From Theristus sp. LFF4_11 (taxonomy: Eukaryota > Nematoda > Chromadorea > Monhysterida > Xyalidae): a DNA stretch of 64,000 nt. Below the pieces are notes generated by a model. It saw only the letters and a program-made list of their open reading frames with translations. It ran no database searches and was not told the DNA's origin. Positions 24,695-35,928 of this stretch are shown in pieces. The position numbers and the translations under genes were made by a program. The DNA lies in NCBI GenBank assembly GCA_030248135.1, contig JASANC010003630.1, positions 124,001-188,000 on the forward strand, written 5' to 3'. The stretch's first letter is position 1. The number at the start of each line of letters is the position of its first letter.

Positions 24695-26186
24695 CGTAAT
24701 GCATCATTATTAAAACAGGTGCATGTGCAGTAGCGGTGGCCCCTGCCCTTTAACACAGGAAAGAAAAAAATGCAAAAACTAAATTGATCATTTTCACCTT
24801 ATAAAAAAGGCTTGGCTTAGGTTTAGGATTAGGAACCTACAACGACTCATTGCAAGCAACCACTGATCAGAAATCAAAAAAATCACTTTTAAGTATGTAT
24901 ACAAATCGGCCTACATAAGTCACAAAATACATAGGGCGTTAATTAAAGTTAACTTCACGCTCTTTACTAGTTTCTTCTTCTTTGCCCGTTTTTCTTGGTA
25001 ACATTGCGGCCTCTGGCCCGAAGAGCTGCGCCCGGTACGATTCCGGCCCGAATATTTTTGGCCCGGACGATTCCCGCCCAAATATTTCCGGTTCGGACGA
25101 TTCCCGGCTCGGCGAATTTTCCCCAGAACGACGACCGATAAACTGCTGGGAGTTGGGAGGATTGCTTTGGTGTGGTTTTGTATACGATGTGGTTTTTCGT
25201 GAACCAGCAATTCGACGAACTCGTAATTTACCAACCAAATTTATTTTGTCTTAGTTTTTTTTCAATCAACAGTTTCAGTTTCAGTCTGACTGTCAGAGTC
25301 GGTTTGTTTTGTTTTGTAGTGTCGTGTCTCGACTGTGTTGTTGTAGTGTTCGAGTGTTTGTTTCGGTTGACTTTTTCTCAGTTGTGTTGACATTTCACTT
25401 AAAAACCGGACATTTTCATGTCATTTCCTTTTTTGATTCCACTTACTTTGAGGCATTCTGTTGTTTTGAGGCGTTTTGTTAGGCTCGAGTGGATCACATA
25501 CCTAGGGTAGTTGCATAGTTGTTCCAGAGCCGAGCGGTTGGGGGGGGCGGCCGATATAGATAGCTGGAGCAAATTTTCCAGATAGATAGCTGTAAAATGT
25601 TGGGGGGGGGGGCGCGGGAGGGGCCATGTGACTTTGGGGGGGGGCGGTCAAAATTTTGAAATTTGATAGATAAATAGCTAAAACGCTAAAAAGCTATCAA
25701 AACAGCAAAATAATGCAAAAAAAAATACACTAAAAATCAAGTATAAACGCGTATTTTACCTAAAATTAGCGAATTTTTCAAGGATTACAAGCAAAAATGG
25801 TCAATTTTGGGCAAAAATTGACTCATTTTATGTCTTCGAAGACAAAATTTTTCAGATAGATTGCTGGCTGAGAAATTTTTTTAGATAGATAATAGCTGAG
25901 CAGAAAAAAACCTGTCTGATAGAGATAGATTCAAAAAATTTTTGGGGGGGGGGGCGGCCCTGATTTGTATACATACTTAAAAGTGATTTTTTTGATTTCT
26001 GATCAGAGGTTGCTTGCAATGAGTCGTTGTAGGTTCCTAATCCTAAACCTAATCCTAATCCTAAGCGAAGCCTTTTTGATAAGGTGAAAATGATCAATTT
26101 AGTTTTTGCATTTTTTTCTTTCCTGTGTTAAAGGGCAGGGGCCACCGCCACTGCACATGCACCTGTTTTAATAATGATGCATTACG
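24695..26186. mobile_element. Foldback element with terminal inverted repeats of about 215 bp
   Basis: Left arm 24695-24906 and right arm 25968-26186 are reverse complements over about 215 bp. They share CGTAATGCATCATTATTAAA ends, a GGCAGGGGCCAC-type segment and GGATTAGGAACCTACAACGA. Inside are a degenerate GGCCCGGACGATTCC-type array (25010-25110), an AT-rich stretch, and a G-run block (25540-25950) with repeated AGATAGATAGCTG words. A second nested inverted pair, GCATAGTTGTTCC near 25513 and GAACAACTATGC near 26203, may mark another insertion overlapping its right edge. No transposase is seen. Confidence 0.78.
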
Positions 26187-26554
26187 CCCCCCAGCCCCCC
26201 CCAGAACAACTATGCCTAGTTGTTTTCTTTTGATTTGCTTTCAAAGATAATTGTGAATCAGAAAGAGAAATAAAGAACAAGAACAAAAAAATTTTTTCGC
26301 ATTCCACAATCAACCAACGCAATCGCAGATTTTAAAATAATTGCAAAAAAGAAAATAAACTTCAGCCAAATCTAATCCCAAAACTAAGCAATGTTGTAAT
26401 TGTTGTTGTAGGTCTCCTGAGCCAAGCCTTTTACACAAAGGCTCTTCGAAAACGTGAGTTTTTGAAAAAAACTGTTTTGCCGTGATTTGTTTGATTTTGG
26501 ATCCATCGAAGATCACGAAAAACGGTACAGGTGGTTTACTATTGCTCGAGAAAC

Positions 26555-26660
26555 ATTCGCCAGACCGGAATTGTCCGAGCCCGAATTTTCCGGGCCGCAA
26601 TCGAACGGGCCGCAATGAGCGGGCTGCAACTCTTCAGGACGCAATTAAAGAGCCGCAACT
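26555..26660. repeat. Degenerate single array of GGGCCGCAATCGAAC-type units
   Basis: Six or seven decayed units related to the 16-bp arrays of the foldback elements at 12819 and 54004, for example CGGGCCGCAATCGAACGGG at about 26594. Only one arm is present here. No coding evidence. Confidence 0.55.
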
Positions 26661-26705
26661 GAACATACGCCTGCGTGAATTGGTGCAATTGGGCTGAGTT
26701 TTGTC

Positions 26706-27826
26706 TAGAGTTGAAAAGGTAAAAATACCGTTTTTTACGGAGGCTAAAAATGGGGTCCTGAAAAAAAAAACGGGAAAACAACCAGGTATTTTTCCCGTTT
26801 TTTTCGTTTTTTCCCGGTTTTTTTCAATTTTTGACGTGAAATTTTTTCATTGTGTTTCCTTTGTTTTGGTCATAGTTTTGCACTTAATGGCACCAACATC
26901 AAGTGTGCCGACCCCGACCCAACGAAAACAAGAACCTGCGGGCAACACAGAAAAGCAGTATTTTGTTTTCTTGTTCTTTGTGTGCTTGTGTATGCGCTGA
27001 GTCCTGAGTGAAAAATTCGGATTTCCTTTTTGTACCCTGACTGGGTGATGACTTTGGCTTTTGCCTTTCTTTCGTCATGGGAGCGGACCACCAAGCCAAA
27101 CACCCTTTCCCTATCGAATTGGCCGTGAACGCCAGAATTTGGTCTTTCGTGTTTCAGTGAAACTGGCGCGTCGCGAGTGAAATATTTTTTAGAAAGCAAC
27201 CTGACTGCAAGAAACAACAAAAATGCCACGAATAAAACAAGATATTATTCGAGAAAATTTTATACCAGTCGACCGTCCATTTGGTGCCGCAAAAACGGAA
27301 TTTAGGTGTGTATAAAAAACGGTGTGTAGGAACACGGTGAAGATGCCGCAAAATAGGTGAATCTGCCGCAAATTTTACTTGCGGCATCTGCACCACGTTT
27401 CACCACACCGTCGCACGGTTCTGTCCGTACACATCCATACATGTCTTTCTTTCTATGCAGCTACAAAAAGTGGTACTGTGATTGAGCTTGTGACCAGATT
27501 TCCGGTTGTGATTGTGACCATACCAAAGAATAAACATACATATGCCTTGGTCAATTGTTCGAAGCTGTATTTTATTGAATTTCATGTTCAAAAGCCTGTC
27601 AGAATCATGGTTTCTGTTACTGCAAAAAACACACTTGTGGGTTGTGTTTTGTCATGAAAGACTAACTTCAACAACTCGTAACTTGTTGTACGAGTCTTCG
27701 TACCATTGGTTTTCAACAATTCTCATCAAATAATACTCCGTTTTTTTCCCGTTTTTTACCGGTAAAAAACGGTAAAAATACCGGTTTTTTTACCGCGACT
27801 TGAAAAATACGGTTTTTTTAACCCTA
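26706..27826. mobile_element. hAT-type element, 1.1 kb, 8-bp target duplication GTTTTGTC
   Basis: Left end TAGAGTTGAAAAGGTAAAAA at 26706 and right end TTTTTTTAACCCTA ending at 27826 are imperfect inverted repeats. They are flanked by the exact direct repeat GTTTTGTC at 26698-26705 and 27827-27834. Subterminal TAAAAATACCG words occur in both orientations. The interior includes a short ATG frame (27223-27315) that resembles the start of a BED-finger transposase, but no complete gene. Confidence 0.75.
27223..27315 (+). pseudogene. Possible N-terminal relic of a BED-finger transposase
   Basis: A 30-codon frame starting MPRIKQDIIRENFIPVDRP and ending with a Cys before a stop. Its basic start, the Ile-x-x-x-Phe spacing and the late Lys/Cys recall the first strand of BED zinc fingers in hAT transposases. 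The second cysteine and histidines are not readable. Weak evidence, supported mainly by its place inside a hAT-type element. Confidence 0.3.
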
Positions 27827-27976
27827 GTTTTGTCTTATTGGATTCGGGCGGATTTCACATTCTCCCATTCCCATTCAAAATTTTGCACTTTCAGGGAACC
27901 ATTACCATCTTCTTTCCAACACACACAAAGACTATTAAAGACGTCGTGATAAAGAAATCCCAAATCTGCGACTGCG

Positions 27977-30581
27977 ATGTTGTCGCCAAATTTTTTTCAA
28001 GAAGCTGAATGGGCAGATGTGAAACCAATATTCAACAGTGAAGATGAAGACGTTGTGGTGAAGATAGCGTATTCTGAAAATTGTGAGTTTTCGAAATCTG
28101 AAAATTGAGTTTTTGAAATTCAAAAGTCGTTTTTCATAACATCAAAAACACGCCGGGGCGCCGCGCATTTATACATTGGGCGGGGTTTGGAATCGGCGGC
28201 TCTGGGGAGAGCTGGTAGACAATTGTTCTGGTTCTCCAATAGTTCATCAATAAAAACGAAGCATTCATTTCGTGTTTCGTACGGTTTTATAGAGTAAACG
28301 TTTCAGTCCGCAACGTGTTCGCATTTATTCGCGCGTTGATGCAAACGGATGAACGGAGTGAGCGAGCGCTGAAACTGACCACCGTGGCTGTGCTCTTGAA
28401 TCCAGCAAACTACACGTTGTGGTCAGTTGTTGAACTTCGTTTTTTTAGAAAGTGGTGATTGTCCAGTAGATCAACAATATGTTGACAAAACTCGCTTTCA
28501 CTTTGTACTTGAATAGCAAAATTGTACATTTTTTGCGCTTCAACTTACAAGGCAATACCGAAGGAACATATTGCAATCGCTCAACAGTGACATCCGCGCT
28601 GAGATCGACTTTGTCGGTGCAATCATTCAAGACAACCCAAAGAACTACCAAATATGGTATATAGAGGTTCTTATTTGCGTGTTTTTTGTTTTTTGGTTAA
28701 CAACAACAATTGAGAGTGATGTTTTGTGTCTTTTTTCATGCATCATCGCCACTTAATGGTTGACCGACTGAAAGACGCGTCCGGTGAGATGCGCTTCATC
28801 GACGACGTGCTCGCGCAAGATGCCAAGAACTACCACGCATGGCAATATCGGTTCGTTCATTGAGTCACTCGTTTATACCTTGTGTCACTGGGACTCTGAT
28901 TGGTCAGATAACAGGATAGCAGGGGATGTTGTGATATATGACATGACTTGAAGTGTCATTGTGTGGTGTCGTGTGTTTTTCAGAGTTAACTTTCCTCCTA
29001 CAATCCCAGATCAACCAAACTGCTTGGTGCTGCGCTGTTGCATTGCATGATTTTTTGGTTGTTTTGTTAAGTGTATCACATGTGTATTCTTAAGTGATCC
29101 TTTTCAAGTGTCTCTGACAAGACACCGATCGTTGCTGACGAGTCCAAACGGTGTCGGCGACCAACGAATAATTGGCGAAACGCCCAACAGATCTACCAAA
29201 TAATTTGATTGTATTTGCAATGCAAGTTGCATGCGAATGCAATGCAATACACCACAACAACCGTCGATTTCACCGTTCAACCTGATCAGTGTGTTTTGTT
29301 TGTTGAATGACGCCATCGCATTGCATTCTTGCAGTTATTACATCGCGAGCACGTACAATCTGTGGGGCGGCTCTGAATGCGACGGCGCCGGCTCCGAGCT
29401 GGACGTGACGAGCCGTCTGATCTCGGAGGACATTCGCAACAACTCGGCGTGGAGCTATCGATACGCGGTCATTGAGGCCACAGGCGGCTTCACGGATGAA
29501 GTCGTGCAACGCGAAATCAAGTTAGTGGTTTTTTGCGTTTTGATTGGGTCGACGGTTTTTTTGTTTGTTTCTGGTTTTTGGTGTCCCTGCTCTTTGATAC
29601 ATTGCGATTTGTGTTGTTGCAGAATTTGCCTTGAAGCAATCCAAAAGGCGCCGCACAACGAAAGCGTATGGAACTATTTGGCTGGGTATGCTTTAGTACT
29701 CTGATTTGAAGTTTTTAGTGTTCATGACTTTCGTGTCGACATGCATTTCGTTTATCCAGTTTTTTTTCAATTCAATCAATCAACCAATGGGCTGGCTCTA
29801 TTCATGTTAACAAACAAGTTAGAAATCTTAGCCATGTTTTGGTGCGACTGTAATTTCAACATGCGTGGCATAAAATTGGCCCATGCTGCTATGTCGCATG
29901 TTGTAGCACTGGCATACAACACCATCGTACTTTCTGCCGCATTCACCCATCGATGCTCGTTTTAGTGTTCTCGACAACACCAGTGACGGCCTGCGAACGC
30001 AAAGTGTCATGGAGTTCTGCGAGCAACTGTACACGGACTCGGCAAAGTGCCGTTCGCCGTTCGTGCTCTCGTATCTGGTCGATGCGCTCATGGAGAACTG
30101 GCAGAAACGCAACGATGCTGCGGAGTTGCAACGTGCTGAACAGGTCAGTCTGCTGAAATGGGTCACCGAAAAAGTGAAAGTGGTGGGATGCTAAGCAGGT
30201 GAGTCTGGTCCTGGTGATGTGCGTCATTGAAAAAGTGGTGGGATGCTGAATGCGAAATGCAATGCAACACATGTTGTTGTTGTTGTTCATTGCCACCACC
30301 TGCTAGAACCAATTTAGCGTCAGACATGCTGCACGTGAGCGATGTGTTTTTCGACCACCTCCAGAACGCTCAGGCTCGCTAGTACTCCAGTGCACTGCAG
30401 CCCAAACCCAACAAGTAGAGTCTGGCATGTCAGCGCGACCAACTCAACTGTAGTGGTGTCACTTTTGTTGCAGTTGCTGAACGAACTGATCACGATCGAC
30501 CCGATCCGCCGCAATTATTGGACGCATCGTATTCGCGCTGTCGCCGCGCACAAACCGGTCGCTGTTGTCACGGCTAGCTGA
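27977..30581 (+). CDS. fnta-1: Protein farnesyltransferase/geranylgeranyltransferase type I alpha subunit
   Basis: Eight exons: 27977-28082, 28307-28421, 28552-28656, 28740-28850, 29335-29520, 29623-29685, 29966-30143 and 30474-30581, together 323 residues. The N-terminal [10 protein letters not shown] and the series of prenyltransferase alpha repeats (each N-Y-x-x-W or N-x-S-x-W followed by x-x-R) are clear: [45 protein letters not shown]. The subunit pairs with FTase-beta or GGTase-I-beta to attach C15 or C20 prenyl groups to CaaX proteins in the cytosol. The start was chosen at the first ATG in frame with the conserved EAEW. The 3' splice site before 28740 is not AG. Human FNTA is longer because of its Pro-rich N-terminus. 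The gene symbol follows the family name. Confidence 0.94.
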
Positions 30582-30772
30582 GGCAACAGTGGCATTTTGA
30601 TTGTTATGTTTTCTGCTGCTGTCGTTTTTTCTTGTCTTGTTCGGAGAAATATACCGGTAAGCATTCATTATTGTATTGTTATTTGTTTTTCAATTTGAAT
30701 TCCGTTCAATCGTGTTTATTGCCATGGTTTGTGCTCGCGAGGTTGACAGTGAACAAGACTGTATGTACTTTG

Positions 30773-30778
30773 AATAAA
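30773..30778 (+). terminator. AATAAA polyadenylation signal of the prenyltransferase gene
   Basis: About 190 bp after the stop codon at 30581 and about 150 bp before the ATG of the next same-strand gene. The spacing matches the poly(A)-to-trans-splice distance of nematode operons. Confidence 0.5.
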
Positions 30779-30930
30779 AGTGCCTGTTCTAATGGTTATG
30801 GACGGATTTGTTTCAATGTCATTGACGTTTGCATCAAACATTGTCATATACCTCCGGTTTTGCATTCAGTTGCTGTGCTAGTAACTTTCCAACGGGTAAC
30901 TCAGGTGTGCAGCTGACTAAGCCCAGTGAA

Positions 30931-31936
30931 ATGTCTTCTGCTCATGAAACAATGGATGAAGCAGCAAGTAGTGCTGTGCAGTGCACTGCCAGCCAGAAAC
31001 AAGCGTTGATCAATCGTGGCTATCGTCTGGTTGATGTGCGAGAATCGATGCTGCTCATCCAGCATCCGAGTGGCATCGCCGTGTTGACGTTGGCTGACAC
31101 GCATCCTGCGCTCACTTGTGCAAAGGAAATCGCTAAAGTGGACTTTCAGGTTCGTTTGTGTTAATGGTGCATGCGGCATGCGTGTAAATTCGAAATCGAA
31201 CTGCTAATCATTGAAAATTGGCTACTTTGCTGCTTTTCCTTTGGGCTCACATAATCCAACAAGGTTGGTGCAACCATGAACATGTCAGATTCATACGATA
31301 ATGCCGACATGAGTAATTGAATAACCGAAACTTCATTTATATCATACTTAACACACATTCTGCACGCTTACACTTTTCCACACATTCTGCAACTTTCTCG
31401 CTGCCTTTAAAACTAGCCAAAATCCGCACTGCTTTCTTGCAGCCAGGCGGTGAGCGAGCTCGCAACTGGCAGTCGGTCGATTGCACCGGCAAACGGAAAC
31501 GAGGCGCCGCACAGTTGCACGTGGAGACAAAGCTGTGCAGGGTGACGTTTGACGACGACACGCAAATGGTGGTGCGTGCAGGTGAATGCTGGTGCACTGG
31601 CGTGGACTGCGGATGAGCGTGCTGATCCGTTGTTGTTGTTGTTCCCCTTTGCCGGGTGCACGAACGTGCCGTCAGACTGCAGTTGTCGACTGCGACTGCA
31701 GCGCTTCAGTGATTCATTGGCTGTTTCGTTTTTTGCTGATCGATTGTCGAGTTGGAATACCGGAGTTTCCTGTTTTTTTACGCGTTTTTGTTGACGCAGG
31801 CATCGATGGGCGTCTTGTCGAAGTGAACGATCGTCTAGCAAACGAGCCAGATCTGCTGCGCACACACACGAACGATAGCGGGCATCTTTGTGTTCTTTTT
31901 GCTAAATCCAATCACAAAACCAATGCAAGCCAATGA
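30931..31936 (+). CDS. ABITRAM (FAM206A/Simiate) homologue
   Basis: Three exons, 30931-31149, 31443-31581 and 31800-31936, give 164 residues. The pattern LLIQHPSGIAVLTLADTHP, then GKRKRGAAQL, LCRVTFDDD and GRLVEVNDRL, follows animal ABITRAM in order (human: ILQH...VITLAESHP, GKFKRGA, GRLMEVNENI). The family folds like a lipoyl/H-protein (GcvH-like) barrel. The vertebrate protein is reported to bind actin and shape filopodia; the role in worms is inferred. The ATG follows a candidate acceptor (AACTCAG at 30898-30904), which may be a trans-splice site if the gene is the second of an operon. Confidence 0.88.
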
Positions 31937-32490
31937 TTGGTTCTGGATGTGTTCTTTTGAAATTAGTAAACAAATGCGAGACTCGCAAATTAGTAAATAT
32001 CGGTCCTTGTTGTTCAACACGAATATCACATCGTGCCAAAACACGCACCGGACGCATTATCAGACGCATAAGTAAAGTAACGCGAATTTTATGAAACGGA
32101 AGCAATAGACAAAAAAATGAAACAACCAGGTTATCAGTTAAAAAGGCAGTAAAGAACGTTTGTTCAGCCACTGAGCGTTGCTCATTCTCGGCTTGCAATC
32201 TCTTTCGATGCGCGCAGTTCAGCCGTGCGAAGGTCGCATGACGAAGGTTTGTGTTCACGATCACAGTTGCACTGCGTATAGCTGAACACGTACGCGACGT
32301 AAGTGATCTGAAGTGACGCTACAAGCGGTGGCTCAGTTGGAAAAGAGTTGAAAAGGTCATTTTTCAAATCTAGTCGTTTTTTATGCAAAGTTGTGAAGTT
32401 TTGGCTTTTATTTATGAAGGGTGGGTGCTTTTTTGACAAACATGTTTGGACTGATTGTGTTTGTGACTGAATAACTTAGCCGAGAATCAG

Positions 32491-32530
32491 ATGTGGCTGT
32501 GTCTCTACTACTAAGTAGACACAGCCACAT
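32491..32530. other. Perfect hairpin, 14-bp stem, 12-base loop
   Basis: ATGTGGCTGTGTCT at 32491-32504 and its exact complement AGACACAGCCACAT at 32517-32530 enclose the loop CTACTACTAAGT. Pairing can extend imperfectly outward (GAGAATC with GATTTCGC). This could be a MITE core, a transcription-termination structure or a small-RNA precursor. The stem is short for a microRNA hairpin. Confidence 0.6.
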
Positions 32531-32965
32531 GATTTCGCCTGCTATCATCGTTCGAAGTCGGAGCCACGAAACTTTGTAGACAATAATCATAATCGTTTTT
32601 TTGTGGAGGATTCAAAATTTTACAGTATGGGTTGGGTTACGGTAACTTTTATTTGGGTCTTCATTACTTTATGGTTTACGGCAACTATTATTTGGATCTT
32701 TACTACCGTAAAGTCTTGCATATAAGGTCTCCTTATATAAATTTGAAAATCAAAAATTTCTGAAAAAAGTGGATTTGGGGGGAAACTTTTAGGGGGGGGG
32801 GGGTTTATAAAGGAAAATTAGGAATTCGGGGTTTAAAGGGGGGGGGTTTTTATAAAGTTAAATTTTTTTTTTTTTTGTTTTCCGGGGCCCCCCCCTTTTT
32901 GTGGGGGGGGTTTATGAGGGGGGATTTTTGAATTATCGGTATTATTATCTTTCATTTTAGTCCCC

Positions 32966-33138
32966 GAGACTCAATGCGTGCATAGATAGGTAAACAGTTT
33001 CGTGCATGACGCGGGAATTCAAAATTGGCAAAGTGATCCGAGTCCTTCAAACAGGGCCGAGTCACTAGCAATTTTGAATTGTCACAAAAAAGATTGAAAC
33101 TGGTTTCCTTTCTACGTCAGCAAACACACTGAGTCGCA
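32966..33138. mobile_element. Short palindromic MITE-like repeat, copy 2
   Basis: Begins GAGACTCAATGCG and ends ACTGAGTCGC. It shares AACAGTTTCG, GCATGACGCGGGAATTCAAA and GGCAAAGTGATCCGAGTC with copy 1 at 6399-6546. Located 124 bp downstream of the lipid phosphatase stop codon. Confidence 0.65.
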
Positions 33139-33261
33139 GATGTGATAAAAAAATCATTAAAAATATGATACCTTTAAAATATAACCTGCAAAAAGTAATA
33201 CCTAAAAAGTATTACGGTAACTACCATTTGGCTCTCGACGCGATCTTACTATTCCTATCTA

Positions 33262-35218
33262 TCATCGTGCACCAACCGTCCAATATCCGACGACAGCGCC
33301 AATGATAGCGCCCGTCAACACATCCTCCCAATGGTGTTTATTGTCGGTGATGCGGGACAACGCGATGAATATGGAGAAGCAGAGCACGGCCAGCTGCGCC
33401 AGCGACGGCACCAGTTTGCTGCCGCACAGACGCCAACGGAAACGGGCGCGAATATACGTCTGCAGTGTTTTTTACTTTTGAAGAGGTTCTGTCATTGCAA
33501 AAGAAGAGTCCGGGTGTGCTTGAGTTGGCTCGTGGTCACGCATGTATGCGTAAAAACGACGTTAGACCATTTGCCTTGTTGGCTGCGGACTGACACCGCG
33601 AGTGCTGGACACTGCTTTTTGCGGTTTTGCCCGGTGAGCAAAGACTACGGCCACTCCGGGCTCGTCAGTTCGACAAGTCGCCAGCAGGCAAAATCTCCAC
33701 CGTAGGGAGCACCACAACACGCTATGCGTTCACCTGGCGAAACAGCAAACTGTAAAGACGAATTTCTTTTGACGCATTCCACTCGATAATGGCTTTCTTT
33801 GGCTCGGTGAGTCATAAAAAGTATTTATCCGATTTTAAGCTCACCATCAGAAACAGCGCATGGCAAAATGATTGCGACGCATGGCCAGATGGCATCGAAA
33901 GTTGCGCCTCGCGTATCAGATGTTTGTCTGTGCCAGTGCACTCAATCTCATCGCCATAAATGTAGCCGTTGTAGTCGTCCTGAATTGAGGGTTGGCCTAC
34001 CACTGAGCACAGTGAGCAGTGACACAACAAATGCTTCATTTGCCCATTTTGGGTCGGTAAGGTGAATTCCGACAGGATTCTGGCGCTTCGACCCCTCAGC
34101 GATCGTTTTGTCTTAACCTTGTTTCGACCCACTCCCAACCCACTATTTTCCCGCTGAACGTCTCACCATCATCGGCGGCTGTGCGCATCGCGCCGCAACC
34201 AATGCCAATGTTTTGTTCGACGGCTGACAAACTGCCCAGTAATTCGGTCGTAATCGACTGATATAAAACTGGAAAACGAAAAACGATGGCTTTGATTTTT
34301 ATTTCAACAGACAGACGGTGAGACTTTCTCCGACTCTTCGTTCATTGAAGATTTCAAACCACGACCGACTTTCATCGTTTGCGTCACGAAGACGTTGGCG
34401 ACGCTGGCGAACACGAAATAGCCTGCGCGATTAAGCAGTATTTATTTCGGTGAGAATCGAAAACTTCTCAATACTCCGCGGACGCAGCTCACTGGCGAAC
34501 GTGTAGCATCGAACGATCAGCCGCGGCACTCGCAAGCGCCCGAACATGCGATAGCGAGCCGTGCAGCCGCGCTCGTCCGCTTGCAGTCGACGGTGCACTC
34601 GCGACTCACGGAGCACCTCGCACGTCTCGGTGCTGGTAATCTGCGTTCGAGACGAATCGAGACTAGTCCTACTCCTGCGACTCAATGCGCGTACTTGCAG
34701 TGAAACAGTTTCTTGTTTGACGCGGTAATTCAAACTTGGTGAACGGACCAGAGTCCCTGAGATACGACTACGTCATTTTGGGAATTGTTGACGTGTCGCA
34801 TCACGAATAGAACTAGCTTTCGGTTCTGCATGTGCAAACGCATTCTATTCAGGAACCAACAACTATTAGATGATTGTTGAACTGCATGAAAACGGCTGAA
34901 ATTTCGCGAATGACACGAGAAATTTACCACGGCGAAGGTGAGCAGGCCGGCAGCCGCCCAGCTGTACATGGTGCCGATGGTGCTGCGCTTGTACTCGTAG
35001 CGTATGCTCATGTCGTCGCAGTAGAAACCGTGTTTCGTCGGCTCGAACATATTGGTCAGTATGGGCATCGGCCACACCCAGGCGACGCACAGAAACGAAC
35101 TCAGGTCCACGATGAAACGCACCGTGTGCACCGAGTTGTTGTCGGCGGGCGGCCACTGAGGCTGCTCGTGACTGGCCGCACTCAGCCGTTTGCTAGGCGC
35201 CTCTGTCGATGTTGTCAT
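33262..35218 (-). CDS. Lipid phosphate phosphatase (PAP2 family, LPP/wunen type)
   Basis: Seven exons on the minus strand (34928-35218, 34493-34640, 34370-34422, 34167-34268, 33845-33979, 33734-33802, 33262-33459) give 331 residues. All three PAP2 phosphatase motifs are present: C1 KFYISRLRP followed by NYWAVC, C2 PSGHAS with the catalytic His, and C3 SRITDNKHHWEDV with the nucleophilic His. Before C1 come the RGFYCND-like segment (HGFYCDD) and the early membrane helices typical of the family; the last helix ends GAIIGAVVGYW. The enzyme is expected to be an integral membrane ecto- or lumenal phosphatase that removes phosphate from lysophosphatidate, phosphatidate or sphingosine 1-phosphate. 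The donor of the third exon (ATGAAA/GTCGGT) was set by continuity of motif C1. It is divergent from xanthine dehydrogenase. The acceptor before 33802 (CCGAG) is weak. Confidence 0.93.
34677..34850. mobile_element. Short palindromic MITE-like repeat, copy 3
   Basis: In the first intron of the lipid phosphatase gene. Begins GCGACTCAATGCGC, contains AACAGTTTCTTG, TTGACGCGGTAATTCAAA and CCAGAGTC, and ends GCAAACGCATTC. It is more diverged than copies 1 and 2. Confidence 0.55.
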
Positions 35219-35928
35219 CGCGGTGCGGTGTAGTTATGGGCTACTACGTGGTTGTGTTAAAGTGTTACTCCAATGATGTGTGGATGATGATTGGCCGTGG
35301 TAAATCGATGGCGTATTTAGTTTTGGTTAAGGCAGTGGAAAAGAAAGTAGAAAAGTAACGAGATGTAAAATTGAAACCTGTCTTTGTTTGGTCTGACTAA
35401 AAAACAAAGCTTCCACGTTAAGCGTCACCCTGTTTGCCGAATCGCGCACCATGCTAACTTGTACGGTCAAATTACATATCACCAAATTACCCCGTGCTAA
35501 TTTTAACGACGTCAAACTACAATGTACGCCCAAAGTCTCAGCTAATTCTTTGTAACCTTCCTTTGTAACGTCTGATGACTTTTGCCAATCATAACTTTAT
35601 GTCAACTTGTTTTCACCTTTCGCAAGTAAGCATAACTGTTTCTGTTCTACAACCTGAGCAAACGAGCAATAAGTACACAAGTTTGCTCTTATCAAGATTC
35701 AGTATGCGCATCAATTGATGTTTTCCGTGAGCTAAAGAACACCAGCCTAGGAAATGTTTTTGCGCCTGCGCACACACCAGAAAAAGCAGAATGAAACTAG
35801 TTTTCATTAAAAAAAGCAACGCCGTGTTTATTTCCGTTGTGTAGGTTCATTTTTTGGCAAGTGCAGTAGAAAACGTTCATTTGTAGTAATAAGATACATA
35901 TTTACCTAAAATCTTTGAACTGTTCAAC
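35219..35928. promoter_or_regulatory. Shared upstream region of the divergent lipid phosphatase and xanthine dehydrogenase genes
   Basis: The two ATGs are 710 bp apart on opposite strands, so both promoters should lie here. Sequence is AT-rich with no clear TATA box. A GTAATAAGATACATATTTACC stretch near 35885 precedes the xanthine dehydrogenase ATG. Function inferred from position. Confidence 0.4.

Larger units (their letters stand above)
31937..33261. other. Convergent intergenic region with hairpin, MITE and G-rich low complexity
   Basis: Lies between the ABITRAM homologue (+) and the lipid phosphatase (-). It holds a perfect 14-bp-stem hairpin (32491-32530), a block of G and T runs (about 32776-32935) and MITE copy 2 (32966-33138). 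No gene is seen. Confidence 0.55.
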
